Below, in pieces: positions 16,315-26,700 of a DNA stretch of 64,000 bases. The translations under genes and the position numbers were made by a program. Location of the stretch: positions 2,418,001 to 2,482,000 of the forward strand of contig NZ_BHGK01000001.1 of NCBI RefSeq assembly GCF_003574295.1, in the 5' to 3' direction. The notes under the pieces are model-generated. The model was not told where the DNA came from. It saw only the letters and a program-made list of their open reading frames with translations, and ran no database searches. Numbering within the stretch: position 1 is the stretch's first letter; every line of letters starts with the position of its first letter. This DNA is from Mediterraneibacter butyricigenes (GTDB taxonomy: Bacteria > Bacillota > Clostridia > Lachnospirales > Lachnospiraceae).

Positions 16315-17190
16315 ATGAAATCGAAAGCATGGACTGAAAAATTCATGCAGGGAGTATTCTTCATTGCCGCCTGTGCTTCGGTGCTGGCGGTAGCTCTCAT
16401 TTGTATCTTTCTTTTCGCAAATGGGCTTCCTGCTATGAAAGAGATCGGTTTCGGAAAGTTCCTGACGGGAACCATTTGGAAACCGAATAATGATATATAC
16501 GGAATCTTGCCGATGATCGTGGGAAGTCTGTATGTTACAGCAGGAGCCATCATCGTCGGAGTTCCGATTGGTATTCTGACAGCAGTATTTATGGCATTCT
16601 ATTGCCCGAAACAGATTTACAAACCATTAAAGACCGCCACAGAGCTTCTGGTCGGAATTCCGTCGGTTGTGTATGGTTTCTTTGGACTGGTGGTTCTGGT
16701 TCCGTTGATCCGCCAACTGGGAAGAAATCTGGGTATAGGAGGAAACGGAAGCAGTATGCTGACAGCCTCCCTCCTTCTGGGTATGATGATCCTTCCGACA
16801 GTGATCGGACTGACAGAGTCTTCCCTTCGCGCAGTGCCGACCCATTATTATGAAGGGGCAGTTGCATTGGGAGCTACCCATGAAAGAGCTATTTTCCGGG
16901 TCGTTCTGCCGGCAGCAAAGTCCGGTGTGGTAGCAGCGATCGTTCTGGGAATCGGACGTGCGATCGGAGAAACCATGGCAGTGATTATGGTAGCAGGAAA
17001 TCAGGCCAGAATGCCGGCCGGACTCTTCAGAGGACTTCGAACTCTGACGGCAAATATCGTGATCGAGATGGGATATGCAACCGGGCTTCACAGAGAAGCA
17101 TTGATTGCAACCGGTGTGGTATTGTTTGTGTTTATTTTGCTGATTAACTTTACAGTAGCAGTTTTGAACAGGAGGGGCGATCATGAGTAA
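16315..17190 (+). CDS. Phosphate ABC transporter permease PstC
   Basis: A 291-aa permease with six hydrophobic segments. The BPD_transp_1 EAA loop reads EGAVALGATHERAIFRVVLPAAKSG near residues 180-205. The start codon directly abuts the pstS stop codon, and it overlaps pstA by 8 nt. It forms the channel heterodimer with PstA. Confidence 0.95.
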   Translation: MKSKAWTEKFMQGVFFIAACASVLAVALICIFLFANGLPAMKEIGFGKFLTGTIWKPNNDIYGILPMIVGSLYVTAGAIIVGVPIGILTAVFMAFYCPKQIYKPLKTATELLVGIPSVVYGFFGLVVLVPLIRQLGRNLGIGGNGSSMLTASLLLGMMILPTVIGLTESSLRAVPTHYYEGAVALGATHERAIFRVVLPAAKSGVVAAIVLGIGRAIGETMAVIMVAGNQARMPAGLFRGLRTLTANIVIEMGYATGLHREALIATGVVLFVFILLINFTVAVLNRRGDHE

Positions 17191-18025
17191 AAAACTGAAA
17201 GCATATATGCGGACGCCGGGCTCCATGGTTATGATGCTTCTGGTAATGTTATCCGCGGTGTTTACGTTTGCGGTTCTGATCTTTCTGATCGCATACGTAC
17301 TGATTCACGGTGTGCCTTATCTGAAACCGTCCCTGTTCTTTTTTACTTATTCTTCGGAAAATGCATCACTGATGCCGGCATTGATCAATACAGTGATCAT
17401 GACCGTGTTATCTTTGCTGATCGCAGTTCCGTTTGGAGTGTTTTCAGCGATTTTCCTGGTGGAGTATGCAAAGCGTGGAAATAAGTTTGTGGAAGTGATT
17501 CGTCTGACTACAGAAACCCTGCAGGGAATTCCGTCTATCGTATATGGTCTGTTCGGAATGTTGTTTTTCGTGTCAACCTGTGGATGGGGCTTTTCCATAC
17601 TGGCAGGTGCATTTACCCTGGCAATCATGGTATTGCCGCTGATTATGAGAAGTACGGAAGAGGCGTTGAAGGCAGTGCCAGATTCTTACAGAGAAGGTAG
17701 CTTCGGACTTGGAGCCGGAAAACTTCGTACCGTATTTCGAATTGTTCTTCCGTCAGCCGTTCCGGGAATCCTTGCCGGTGTCATTCTGGCGATCGGACGT
17801 ATTGTGGGAGAGACGGCTGCACTGATCTATACCTCAGGAACGGTCGCACAGATTCCGAAAAGTGTATTCAATTCCGGAAGAACCCTGGCGGTTCATATGT
17901 ATAACCTTGCAAGCGAGGGATTGTATATGGATCAGGCATACGCAACGGCGGTTATTCTGCTGGTGCTGGTCGTTGGTATCAATACGGTATCCAGTGTAAT
18001 TGCAAAGCGAATTACGAAATCCTGA
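17183..18025 (+). CDS. Phosphate ABC transporter permease PstA
   Basis: A 280-aa permease with six helices and the EAA loop YREGSFGLGAGKLRTVFRIVLP; GETAALIYTSGT near the C-terminal helices is typical of PstA. The start ATG lies in the pstC 3' end behind ACAGGAGGGG. Confidence 0.95.
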   Translation: MSKKLKAYMRTPGSMVMMLLVMLSAVFTFAVLIFLIAYVLIHGVPYLKPSLFFFTYSSENASLMPALINTVIMTVLSLLIAVPFGVFSAIFLVEYAKRGNKFVEVIRLTTETLQGIPSIVYGLFGMLFFVSTCGWGFSILAGAFTLAIMVLPLIMRSTEEALKAVPDSYREGSFGLGAGKLRTVFRIVLPSAVPGILAGVILAIGRIVGETAALIYTSGTVAQIPKSVFNSGRTLAVHMYNLASEGLYMDQAYATAVILLVLVVGINTVSSVIAKRITKS

Positions 18026-18140
18026 GCCGGAAAAGAAAGAGACGATGCAAATGCAGAATCTCAAAGCAGGTCCTGGGAAAAGAAAACGTGAAATCTCAGA
18101 GTAGATGAAAGAAAAGAAGAAAGCAGATAAGAGGAAAAGA

Positions 18141-18890
18141 ATGAGTAAAATTAGCATAAAAAATATGAATTTATATTATGGTGATTTTCATGCACTGAAA
18201 GATGTGAATCTTGAAATTGAAGCCAACAAGATCACAGCCTTTATCGGACCATCCGGTTGCGGAAAATCTACCCTGTTAAAATCCATTAATCGGATGAATG
18301 ATCTGGTGGAGGGATGTCGTATTGAAGGTTCCCTTCTGTTGGATGGAGAAGATATCTATAAGGATATTGATGTCAACCTGTTGAGAAAGCGGGTCGGAAT
18401 GGTGTTCCAGAAACCAAATCCGTTTCCGATGAGTATTTATGACAACATTGCTTACGGTCCGAGAACCCATGGAATCCGTTCGAAAGCAAAACTGGATGAT
18501 ATTGTGGAGAAGTCTTTGAGAGATGCGGCAATCTGGGAAGAATGTAAAGATCGTCTGAAATCCAGTGCGTTGGGAATGTCCGGTGGACAGCAGCAGAGAC
18601 TGTGTATTGCAAGAGCATTGGCGGTTCAGCCGGAAGTCCTTCTGATGGATGAACCGACGTCTGCGTTGGATCCGATTTCGACTTCGAAGATTGAAGACCT
18701 TGCCCTGGAACTGAAAAAAGATTATACTATTGTCATGGTAACACACAATATGCAGCAGGCTGTCCGTGTTTCTGACAATACCGCATTTTTCCTGTTGGGA
18801 GAGGTTGTCGAATATAACGATACCGAAAAATTGTTCTCGATTCCGTCTGACAAACGTACGGAAGATTATATTACAGGGAGGTTTGGTTGA
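18141..18890 (+). CDS. Phosphate ABC transporter ATPase PstB
   Basis: A 249-aa ATPase with Walker [10 protein letters not shown], the phosphate-family [17 protein letters not shown]-loop, signature [14 protein letters not shown] and Walker [13 protein letters not shown] prefer the ATG at 18141 (MSKISIKN) over an in-frame ATG twelve codons upstream because AAGAGGAAAAG sits just before it and PstB proteins start there. The 115-nt gap after pstA holds no clear terminator. Confidence 0.95.
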   Translation: MSKISIKNMNLYYGDFHALKDVNLEIEANKITAFIGPSGCGKSTLLKSINRMNDLVEGCRIEGSLLLDGEDIYKDIDVNLLRKRVGMVFQKPNPFPMSIYDNIAYGPRTHGIRSKAKLDDIVEKSLRDAAIWEECKDRLKSSALGMSGGQQQRLCIARALAVQPEVLLMDEPTSALDPISTSKIEDLALELKKDYTIVMVTHNMQQAVRVSDNTAFFLLGEVVEYNDTEKLFSIPSDKRTEDYITGRFG

Positions 18891-18892
18891 TT

Positions 18893-19549
18893 ATGAGAAA
18901 CAGATTTGACAGACAGCTGGCGCTTCTGGATGAGAACATGATCCGGATGGGAGAACTTTGTGAGCTGGCAATTAACCGGGTAATTAAGGCTCTGACCGGA
19001 GGAAGTGTGGAAGAGGCGCGTGCGGTAATCGAAGCGGATGACGAGATCGACCATATGGAAAAGGATATCGAAAGACTCTGCCTGAAGCTTTTATTACAGC
19101 AACAGCCGGTAGCAAAAGATTTGCGCAGAATTTCGGCTGCCTTAAAGATGATTACGGATATGGAGCGAATCGGAGATCAGACCGCTGATATCGCAGACAT
19201 TGTAATCGCTGCCAATATGTGTGAAGTTCAGGATGTGCGGGATATTACGATCATGGCGGACGAAGCCGGGAAGATGGTTCGTGACAGCGTGGCTGCTTAT
19301 GTGGAAAAAGACCTGGAAAAAGCACGCCAGGTGATGAAATCCGATGATGTAGTGGATGATCTTTTTGAGAAGATCCGAGGAGAATTGATTGCATTTATTG
19401 CGGAGAAACAGGGAAAAGACGGATCTGAAGTGATCGATCTTCTGATGATCAGTAAATATCTGGAGCGGATTGGAGACCATGCGACCAATATAGCAGAGTG
19501 GGTAGAATTTTCTATCACCGGGGTTCACAAAGGCGGAGAAAAGATATGA
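18893..19549 (+). CDS. Phosphate signalling protein PhoU
   Basis: A 218-aa all-helical protein with two PhoU repeats; the metal-binding signatures ERIGDQTADIADI (first half) and ERIGDHATNIAEW (second half) are clear. It links the Pst importer to PhoR, keeping the kinase silent when phosphate is plentiful. The ATG at 18893 has GGGAGG at a good distance; a TTG two codons earlier is less likely. It overlaps the response-regulator gene by 4 nt (ATGA). Confidence 0.95.
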   Translation: MRNRFDRQLALLDENMIRMGELCELAINRVIKALTGGSVEEARAVIEADDEIDHMEKDIERLCLKLLLQQQPVAKDLRRISAALKMITDMERIGDQTADIADIVIAANMCEVQDVRDITIMADEAGKMVRDSVAAYVEKDLEKARQVMKSDDVVDDLFEKIRGELIAFIAEKQGKDGSEVIDLLMISKYLERIGDHATNIAEWVEFSITGVHKGGEKI

Positions 19550-20220
19550 TTTATTGTGTAGAAGATGATGACAGCATCCGGGAACTGGTGGTGTACACAC
19601 TGGAAAGTACCGGATTAAAGGCATACGGCTTTCCGGAGGGAAGCAGTTTTATGGAGGCTTTGGCGTCAGAGACGCCAGAGCTTGTTTTGCTTGATATTAT
19701 GCTTCCGGGAGAAGATGGAATGGAGTTGCTTAAAAAACTGAAAAGTTCCAATAAGACCAAAGACATCCCAGTCATTATGGTGACGGCAAAAGGAACAGAA
19801 TATGACAAGGTAATCGGACTGGATTCAGGAGCCGATGATTACGTGACAAAACCCTTCGGTATGATGGAGCTGGTGTCACGGATCAAGGCGGTGCTTAGAC
19901 GTTCCGGTCGGTCTTCTCGGGAAGAGGAGATGGAAAACGGCGGGGTTCGACTGAATATCAAACGTCATGAGGTGACGGTAGACGGCAAGCCGGTAGCTTT
20001 GACACTGAAAGAATTTGAATTGTTGGAACGTTTAATGAGAAATAAAAATATTGTCCTGACCAGAGATCAGTTGCTTGGAGATATCTGGGGATATGATTTC
20101 GACGGAGAGACGAGAACGGTGGATGTGCATATCCGAACCCTGCGACAGAAGTTGGGGGATAAAGGAGATCTGATCGAGACTGTGCGTGGCGTAGGTTATC
20201 GGATCGGAGGAACTGCATGA
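19546..20220 (+). CDS. Response regulator PhoB/PhoP (OmpR family)
   Basis: A 224-aa OmpR-type regulator. The receiver domain has the acidic pocket EDDD at residues 6-9, the phosphoacceptor Asp50 in LLDIMLP and the conserved Lys in YVTKPFG. The C-terminal winged helix (about 130-222) has the family ending RTVDVHIRTLRQKLG. The start overlaps the phoU stop codon with AGGCGGAG upstream; longer in-frame starts lie inside phoU. It likely activates its own operon through the Pho-like repeats at 15285-15324. Confidence 0.93.
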   Translation: MIYCVEDDDSIRELVVYTLESTGLKAYGFPEGSSFMEALASETPELVLLDIMLPGEDGMELLKKLKSSNKTKDIPVIMVTAKGTEYDKVIGLDSGADDYVTKPFGMMELVSRIKAVLRRSGRSSREEEMENGGVRLNIKRHEVTVDGKPVALTLKEFELLERLMRNKNIVLTRDQLLGDIWGYDFDGETRTVDVHIRTLRQKLGDKGDLIETVRGVGYRIGGTA

Positions 20221-21554
20221 GAAAAAAGATTCAGCGCAGCATGCTTCTGGTTTCTGGTATCACCCTTATTTTTTCCTATCTGTTTTTTACCCTGTTCAGT
20301 TATCATCAGGCAATGGATCTGTTGAAAGAAGGGGTGAATCACGAGGCGGAATACATTGCGGAAGCGATGGATCAGATGGGGGAAACTTATCTGGAAGAGA
20401 TGGATGAAGTAGATCCGGAGGTGAGGATCACACTGATCGACCCGGACGGCAATGTCCGATATGATTCCGGACAGGATGCAGAAACCCTGAAGAACCATAA
20501 GAACCGGCCGGAGATCCAGAAAGCATTGAAAACCGGAATTGGAGAGGATGTCCGGTATTCGGAGACAAAGGGAAAAGAACTGTATTATTATGCGAGGAAA
20601 TTAAAGACCGGAGAGATTCTGCGTGTGTCCAGATCCATGGATTCTCTGGCGCACACGGCTTTTCAGGTATTTCCGACCATTGTATTTCTGGGGATTCTGA
20701 TGCTTCTGGTGGCATGGGGACTTTCTACCTGGCAGACCAAGAAACTGATCAAACCGATCAATGAACTGGATGTGGAGCATCCCCTGAAAGAGACGGTATA
20801 TGAGGAACTGAATCCTCTTTTGGAGGCAATTGACCATCAGAATAAAGAAAAAGATGCCATTGCCAATATGAGAAAAGAGTTTTCCGCCAATGTTTCTCAT
20901 GAACTGAAGACGCCTCTGACTTCGATTTCCGGTTACGCGGAGATCATTCAGAACGGCCTGGTACGCCCGGAAGATATCCCGGAATTTTCCGGAAGAATCT
21001 ATAAAGAGGCAAAGCGTCTGATCACATTGGTTGAGGATATTATCAAACTTTCCAGATTGGATGAAGAGGCAGTCGATATCGAAAAGACAGATGTGGATTT
21101 GTATGAACTTTCCAGGGAAATCTGTTCCAGATTGTCTCAACAATCGGCAGAAAAACAGGTGCGTCTAACCATCAAGGGCGAGCGGGTATCCACATATGGA
21201 ATCCGACAGGTGCTGGATGAAATGATCTACAATGTGATAGAGAATGCAGTGAAATATAATGTGCCAAATGGTTCGGTAGATGTGTGGGTGGGTGATACCC
21301 TGGCGGGACCGAAGGTTGTGGTGTCAGATACCGGAATCGGTATTCCGAAAGAACATCAGGAACGGATCTTTGAGCGATTCTATCGGGTGGATAAAAGTCA
21401 TTCCAAAGAACGAGGCGGAACCGGGCTGGGACTGTCCATTGTAAAACACGGCGCATTGCTTCACCATGCAAAGGTGCAGGTGGACAGTGAACCGGGAAAG
21501 GGAACCAAAATTCAGATTCAGTTCCCGGTAAAATCTCCGGAAGGAGAAGTATGA
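20217..21554 (+). CDS. Phosphate sensor histidine kinase PhoR-like
   Basis: A 445-aa membrane kinase with one helix at about 10-30, an extracytoplasmic sensor of about 120 residues (PAS-like fold likely) and a second helix at about 152-170. The HisKA domain carries His228 in FSANVSHELKTPLTSISGY, and the ATPase domain has N (NVIENAVKYN), G1 (DTGIGIP), F and G2 (GGTGLGLSIV) boxes. It overlaps phoB by 4 nt. Its 3' end overlaps the convergent AraC gene by 37 nt. Confidence 0.92.
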   Translation: MRKKIQRSMLLVSGITLIFSYLFFTLFSYHQAMDLLKEGVNHEAEYIAEAMDQMGETYLEEMDEVDPEVRITLIDPDGNVRYDSGQDAETLKNHKNRPEIQKALKTGIGEDVRYSETKGKELYYYARKLKTGEILRVSRSMDSLAHTAFQVFPTIVFLGILMLLVAWGLSTWQTKKLIKPINELDVEHPLKETVYEELNPLLEAIDHQNKEKDAIANMRKEFSANVSHELKTPLTSISGYAEIIQNGLVRPEDIPEFSGRIYKEAKRLITLVEDIIKLSRLDEEAVDIEKTDVDLYELSREICSRLSQQSAEKQVRLTIKGERVSTYGIRQVLDEMIYNVIENAVKYNVPNGSVDVWVGDTLAGPKVVVSDTGIGIPKEHQERIFERFYRVDKSHSKERGGTGLGLSIVKHGALLHHAKVQVDSEPGKGTKIQIQFPVKSPEGEV

Positions 21555-22357
21555 AATTCTTTTTTATAGGCTCTGGAAAATGTAGAGTAATCCCGGAACC
21601 CTGAATTGTAACAGGCTTCTGTGGCAGGCAGGCCATCCCGGATCTGGTCTCTTGCCAGCAGAAGTCTTTTTTTATGAATATAGTTTCCGATGGTCCAGCC
21701 GGTCTCTTCTTTGAACAGGCGCATCAGATAATATTTGCTGAGAAAGACCTGCCGGGAAAGGGTATCAATCTCCAGAGAATCGGTAAGATGCAGGTTGACG
21801 TAATGGATGACTTCCGCAACTTTGGGATGACACCGGGTAGTGTCCAGATATTCCAGATGATTTTTGGTGGCAGAGCGGTTCAGCTGGATCATGAATTCCA
21901 GGAACAGAACCTGCCGGTAAAGCTCATTTGCGTAGTCGGTGTCCTCGAAAGAGTTTTCCAGCCGGAGTGTACTCTGGAACAGGCTGCTCTTTTTCAGGGA
22001 AGGAATCCGAAGCACACTGGACTGTTCCTGCCTGGCTTTTTCAAAACACAGACCGAGATCGCAGTCGGAGGTTTTATAGGCTTCAAGAAATGAGGGGGAA
22101 ATGTAGACGATGATCCGCTCATAGGTGAGACTTTCGTCTACCAGAATCCGATGCATTTCGTTCCGGTTGACCAGGATGATATCATAAGGCTCCAGTTCGT
22201 AAGCACGCCCCTCCACGAAATACTGCACATGACCGCTGATGAAGATGGTGATTTTATGAAAATCATGGTAATGGGACTGGTATTCTTTTGTGCCGGAATC
22301 TTTCAGATGGAAGATTCGAAAATCTGAATTCAGATAACCTTTTTTCATGGGGGACAT
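21518..22357 (-). CDS. AraC-family transcriptional regulator
   Basis: A 279-aa regulator with an N-terminal cupin sensor (residues about 15-110, HYHDFHKITIFISGHVQYFVEG) and a C-terminal double helix-turn-helix (about 170-270) ending in RDYSTFSRAYKKEFHTSP. Such proteins usually respond to a sugar or small metabolite. No obvious target operon lies beside it: the upstream divergent gene is the dapF-like gene and downstream it converges on phoR. GGATG of AAAGGATG precedes the start. Confidence 0.88.
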   Translation of the reverse strand: MSPMKKGYLNSDFRIFHLKDSGTKEYQSHYHDFHKITIFISGHVQYFVEGRAYELEPYDIILVNRNEMHRILVDESLTYERIIVYISPSFLEAYKTSDCDLGLCFEKARQEQSSVLRIPSLKKSSLFQSTLRLENSFEDTDYANELYRQVLFLEFMIQLNRSATKNHLEYLDTTRCHPKVAEVIHYVNLHLTDSLEIDTLSRQVFLSKYYLMRLFKEETGWTIGNYIHKKRLLLARDQIRDGLPATEACYNSGFRDYSTFSRAYKKEFHTSPSGDFTGN

Positions 22358-22517
22358 CCTTTCTGCAATTCATTTTTTAATCTTTGGTCAGGAAGTATTT
22401 TATTCAAAGAGTCAGGACTGTTTTCGATTTTTTTCTTGAATGGTTTCAAGACTATTATAGAGCATTATTTGCATAGTAAAAAGCATTTTTTGTGTATATA
22501 AAGAAAATATTGCCTGA

Positions 22518-22523
22518 TATAAT
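22518..22523 (+). promoter_or_regulatory. Probable -10 for the dapF-like gene
   Basis: TATAAT about 100 nt upstream of the start codon; no convincing -35 at 17 nt, so confidence is limited. The rest of 22358-22623 is AT-rich with no other recognisable element. Confidence 0.4.
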
Positions 22524-22623
22524 GAAGATAAAGGATGCAAGCGATGGAAGGATCTGTCGGACATCCGAACTTGAACGAAGGCAAATCGATTTATAAATCT
22601 GGGGACTGTTAAGGAGGACGACA

Positions 22624-23490
22624 ATGAAACTGAATCTGGAACGTTATCATGGACTTGGAAACGATTATTTTGTATATGATCCGAATAAAAATGAACTGAA
22701 GCTGACACAGAAAAATGTAGAACTGATTTGTGACAGAAAGAAGGGATTGGGAGCAGATGGTATCCTGGAAGGGCCGATCCTGGAAGGAAAATATCCGTCG
22801 GTTCGCATCTGGAATTCTGACGGAAGTACAGCAGAAAAGTCCGGAAACGGAATTCGTATTTTTGCAAAATATCTGAAAGACGCCGGATATGTTCAGAAAA
22901 AGAACTTTAAATTACAGACAGAGGGCGGAGCGGTAGAAATCACTTACTTAAGCGAAGACGGAAATCGTCTGAGAGTCTCGATGGGAAAGGTATCCTTTTA
23001 CAGTGATGAGATTCCGGTAATTGGGGAGCGAAGAGAAGTGATCAATGAGGATATGGTCTTTGCAAGGACGCTATATCCGACAACTTGCGTGTCCGTAGGA
23101 AGTCCGCAGTGTGTGATCCCGATGCGGGAAATTTCAAAAGATCTGGTCTGCCATATCGGAAAATATTCAGAAAATGCCAGATATTTCCCGAACCGGATCA
23201 ACACCCAGATCATGAAAGTAACGGATCGGGAAAATGTTTCCATCGAGATCTTCGAACGTGGAAGTGGTTATACTCTGGCATCCGGAACCGGTGCCTGCGC
23301 AGCGGCAGCAGTCGCTTACAAGCTTGGAATGACGGAAAATAAAGTCATCGTTCATATGCCGGGCGGAGATCTGATGGTAGAAGTGGATGAAAACTGGAAT
23401 GTATTCATGACAGGAGACGTATTCTACGTGGCAAAGATCGGACTCAGTGATGAGTTCGGTGAGATGCTTTATGCACTGTCAAAAGAGTAA
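22624..23490 (+). CDS. DapF-family epimerase homologue with both Cys replaced
   Basis: This 288-aa protein has the two-lobed diaminopimelate-epimerase fold: YHGLGNDY start, GADGIL, NSDGSTAE and SGNGIRI in the first lobe, and ERGSGYTLASGTGACA in the second. DapF interconverts LL- and meso-DAP by a two-cysteine acid-base pair. Here the first cysteine of the C-G-N-G motif is Ser73 and the second, of A-C-G-T-G, is Ser220, and the Glu of G-E-T is Tyr. Both codons (TCC) are clear in the DNA. It may be a distinct racemase or epimerase, a binding protein, or an enzyme that tolerates serine. It is monocistronic, with AAGGAGGA upstream and a terminator at 23514. Confidence 0.8.
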   Translation: MKLNLERYHGLGNDYFVYDPNKNELKLTQKNVELICDRKKGLGADGILEGPILEGKYPSVRIWNSDGSTAEKSGNGIRIFAKYLKDAGYVQKKNFKLQTEGGAVEITYLSEDGNRLRVSMGKVSFYSDEIPVIGERREVINEDMVFARTLYPTTCVSVGSPQCVIPMREISKDLVCHIGKYSENARYFPNRINTQIMKVTDRENVSIEIFERGSGYTLASGTGACAAAAVAYKLGMTENKVIVHMPGGDLMVEVDENWNVFMTGDVFYVAKIGLSDEFGEMLYALSKE

Positions 23491-23513
23491 GAAAAACAGA
23501 ATCTGACAAGAAG

Positions 23514-23550
23514 ACAGCCGGGGCGGTTTACTGCCCCGGCTGTTCTATGT
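23514..23550 (+). terminator. Intrinsic terminator after the dapF-like gene
   Basis: A perfect 11-bp GC-rich stem, ACAGCCGGGGC with GCCCCGGCTGT, has an 8-nt loop and is followed by TCTATGTTAT. The T-run is weak but the stem is strong. Confidence 0.75.
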
Positions 23551-23565
23551 TATGATAATCTCACG

Positions 23566-23708
23566 TGAGCGTTAGCGGAAGCGGAACGCAGGAGAAGAGC
23601 GGGAGCAAGTCGGAACTTACTCTACGCGAGTGGCGAATGGCGCTCAGGGTAGCTGCAGCGAAGCAGGCAGCGTTAAGCACCGAAGGTGCGCACCATGGGA
23701 TAACGCAA
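23566..23708 (+). repeat. GC-rich multi-hairpin element upstream of addB
   Basis: About 140 nt unlike the flanking sequence, packed with nested inverted repeats: GCGTT/AACGC near 23569-23589, ACTC/GAGT and GCTGC/GCAGGC-AGC pairs in the middle, and GCGTTA/TAACGC enclosing the hairpin GCACC-GAA-GGTGC at the right end (about 23671-23707). It stays open in the addB frame, which creates a false 58-residue N-terminal extension. It looks like a dispersed intergenic repeat or structured RNA; only one copy is in this window. Confidence 0.5.
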
Positions 23709-23738
23709 CAAAGAATTAGAAAGGATCAGGCAGTCATT

Positions 23739-26700
23739 ATGGCTTTAAGACTTATTCTGGGAAATTCCGGTTCCGGAAAATCCTATCAGTTATATCAGCA
23801 TATTATTGCGGAATCACAGCAGAATCCGCAGACGGAGTATCTGGTGATCGTGCCGGAGCAGTTCACCATGCAGACTCAGAAAGATCTGGTGACCATGCAT
23901 CCGAACAAAGGGATCATGAATATCGATGTGTTGAGCTTTGCGCGTCTGGCACACAGGATCTTTGAAGAGGTGGGACAGAGCCATCGGGCGGTACTGGATG
24001 ATGAGGGAAAGAATCTGATCCTTCGAAAGATTGCCGGAGCTTATGAAAAGGATTTGAAAGTTCTGGGAGGAAATCTGAAAAAACAGGGCTATATCAGTGA
24101 AGTGAAGTCTGTGATTTCGGAATTTGCCCAGTATGGTGTCGATGGAACCGACCTGGAAGATCTGATCGGTGGCATGAAAGAAAACAGTTATCTTGCCTGG
24201 AAACTTACGGATATCCAGATCCTTTCGGAAGGGTTTTACCGGTATCTGTCCGATAAATATATTACGAAAGAAGAACTGCTGTATGTATTGCGTCAGGTGG
24301 CAGGAAAGTCAGAAATTTTGAAAGACGCGGTGATCGCGCTGGATGGATTTACCGGATTTACACCGGTACAGGAAACACTGATCGGAGAGTTGTTACAAAT
24401 TTGTAAAGATGTCTGGGTGACGGTGACCGGTGATGAGAGGGAAGATCTGTTTGTGTATGAACATCCTTATCAATTGTTTGGCTTAAGCAAACAGATGGTG
24501 ACCGGACTGATTCGGACGGCAAGGGAAGCAAAGGTGAAGATAGAAGGCCCTCTCTGTCTTTATCAGAAACCGGTCTATCGGTATCGGAACAATCCAGAGC
24601 TTGCCTTTCTGGAGGAAGAACTGTTTCGCTATTCCAGAAAAACCTGGCAGGGAGATTCTGACAGGGTGCGAATCCTGTCTGCGAGAAACCCCAAGGAAGA
24701 GGCGGTGTATGTGGCGGAGACTATCCGGCGTCTGGTTCGGACGAAAGGGTACCGTTATCGGGAAATTGCGGTGATCGCGCCGGATCTGTCTTTGTATGCC
24801 GAAGAATTTGAACATGCCTGTGAGCGTTATGAGATTCCGGTGTTTACTGACCACAAACGGAGTATTTTGCTGAATTCTTTTGTGGAATACGTGCGGAGCC
24901 TTTTGTCCATGGCAGAAAAAAATTACAGCTATGACAGCGTATTTCGATATCTGAGGAGCGGACATGCCGGATTTACCATGGAAGAAGTGGATCTGATGGA
25001 GAACTACGTGTTGGCGCTGGGTATCCGTGGCTATAAAAAATGGCAGGAAAAATGGATTCGTCGGACAGAAAGCGTTCAGGAAGAGGAACTGGAAGTTCTG
25101 AATCATCTCCGTGTGCGTCTGGTGGAACAACTGGATCCGTTGATGTTTATTTTAAAGAAGAGAAGAAAATCAGTGCTGGACATTACCCAGGCGGTCTGTG
25201 AATTTCTGGAAAAAGAAAAATTGCAGGAACAGCTTGTTGCAATGGAAGAAATGTTTCAGGATCGTGGAGATGTGGCACTGGCAAAAGAATATGCGCAGAT
25301 TTACCGGATTGTGCTGGAACTGTTCGACAAATTTGTGGAACTTCTGGGGGACGAAACAGTATCCCTGAAAGAATACTGTGAACTTCTGGATGCCGGGCTG
25401 ACGGAGGCAAAAGTGGGTGTAATTCCGCCGAGTATCGACCAGGTGACGATCGGGGACATGCAAAGAAGCCGTCTGAAAGAGATTAAGGTCCTCTTTCTGG
25501 TGGGAGTCAATGATACGCTGATTCCGGGAACCAATGGTTCCATGGGACTTCTGACAGAACAAGACAGAGAAGTGCTAAAAGAAAAGAAACTGCATCTGTC
25601 ACCGGGAGCCAGAGAACAGAATTTTATCCAGAAATTTTATCTGTATATGAATCTGACAAAGCCGTCGGAGGCATTGTATCTGTCCTATTCCAAATCTGCA
25701 TCAGACGGAACAGCGCTTCGCCCGGCCTATCTGATCTGGGATCTGAAACGACTGTTTCCGAAACTGGAAGTGGAAGAGGATGCAAAGCGAAGAATGGAGC
25801 GGCGGGAATTTTCGGAGCAGACCGGACTGGAAGAAGTGCTGGACGGACTGCGCAAACGACAGACCGGACTGGAAGAAAGCTGGAAAGAATTGTATACCTG
25901 GTACTATAGCAATCCCAAATGGGCAGCACAGGTGGAGCGTCTGGTGGAGACGGCGTTTTACAGGAAAGATCCGCAGTGGATAAGGGATGTGACGGCAAAG
26001 GTGCTCTACGGAGAGAATGCGCAGTTATCTGCCACACGAATGGAACGGTTTGCAGCCTGTGCCTATGCACATTTTCTGGCGTATGGACTGAAATTGAAGG
26101 AACGGGAAGAATACCGGTTTGAGGCAATGGATCTGGGAAATATTGTGCATAAAGCATTGGAATTATTTTCTAATAAGGTGATAAAAGAAGGGATGACCTG
26201 GGAAGAACTGGAGGAAGAAAAACAACGGGAACTGGTGGAAGAATGCGTGCAAGAAAGTATTGCATGCTATGAAAATACGATCCTGTACAGTTCAGCGAGA
26301 AACGAGTATATGATCTTCCGGATCCGGAAACTTCTGGAGCGGACGATCTGGGCGTTGACAAAGCAACTGGAAAAAGGAAACTTCCGGATCAGTGCATCGG
26401 AGCTGAAGTTCGGTGGTGGAAAGATTGACCGGGTCGATACCTGTGAAAGCGGCGAAAAACTTTATGTAAAAGTGATTGATTATAAGACCGGCAGCAAGGC
26501 GTTTGATATTACGGCGATGTATCATGGATTACAGATGCAGTTGATGATCTATCTGGGTGCGGCCATGGAATATGAAAAAAGACGGCATCCGGAGAAGGAA
26601 TTACACCCGGCAGGAGTGTTTTACTATCAGGTGAAAGACCCACTGGTGGAAAAGGGGGACAGCCTGTTAAAAGAATTAAGACCGGATGGTCTGGTCAGTG

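Noticed and set aside
23565-23738. Upstream extension of addB by 58 codons
   Set aside because: The extension is the structured GC-rich element read through in frame; AddB proteins start at the Walker A region, and the ATG at 23739 fits.
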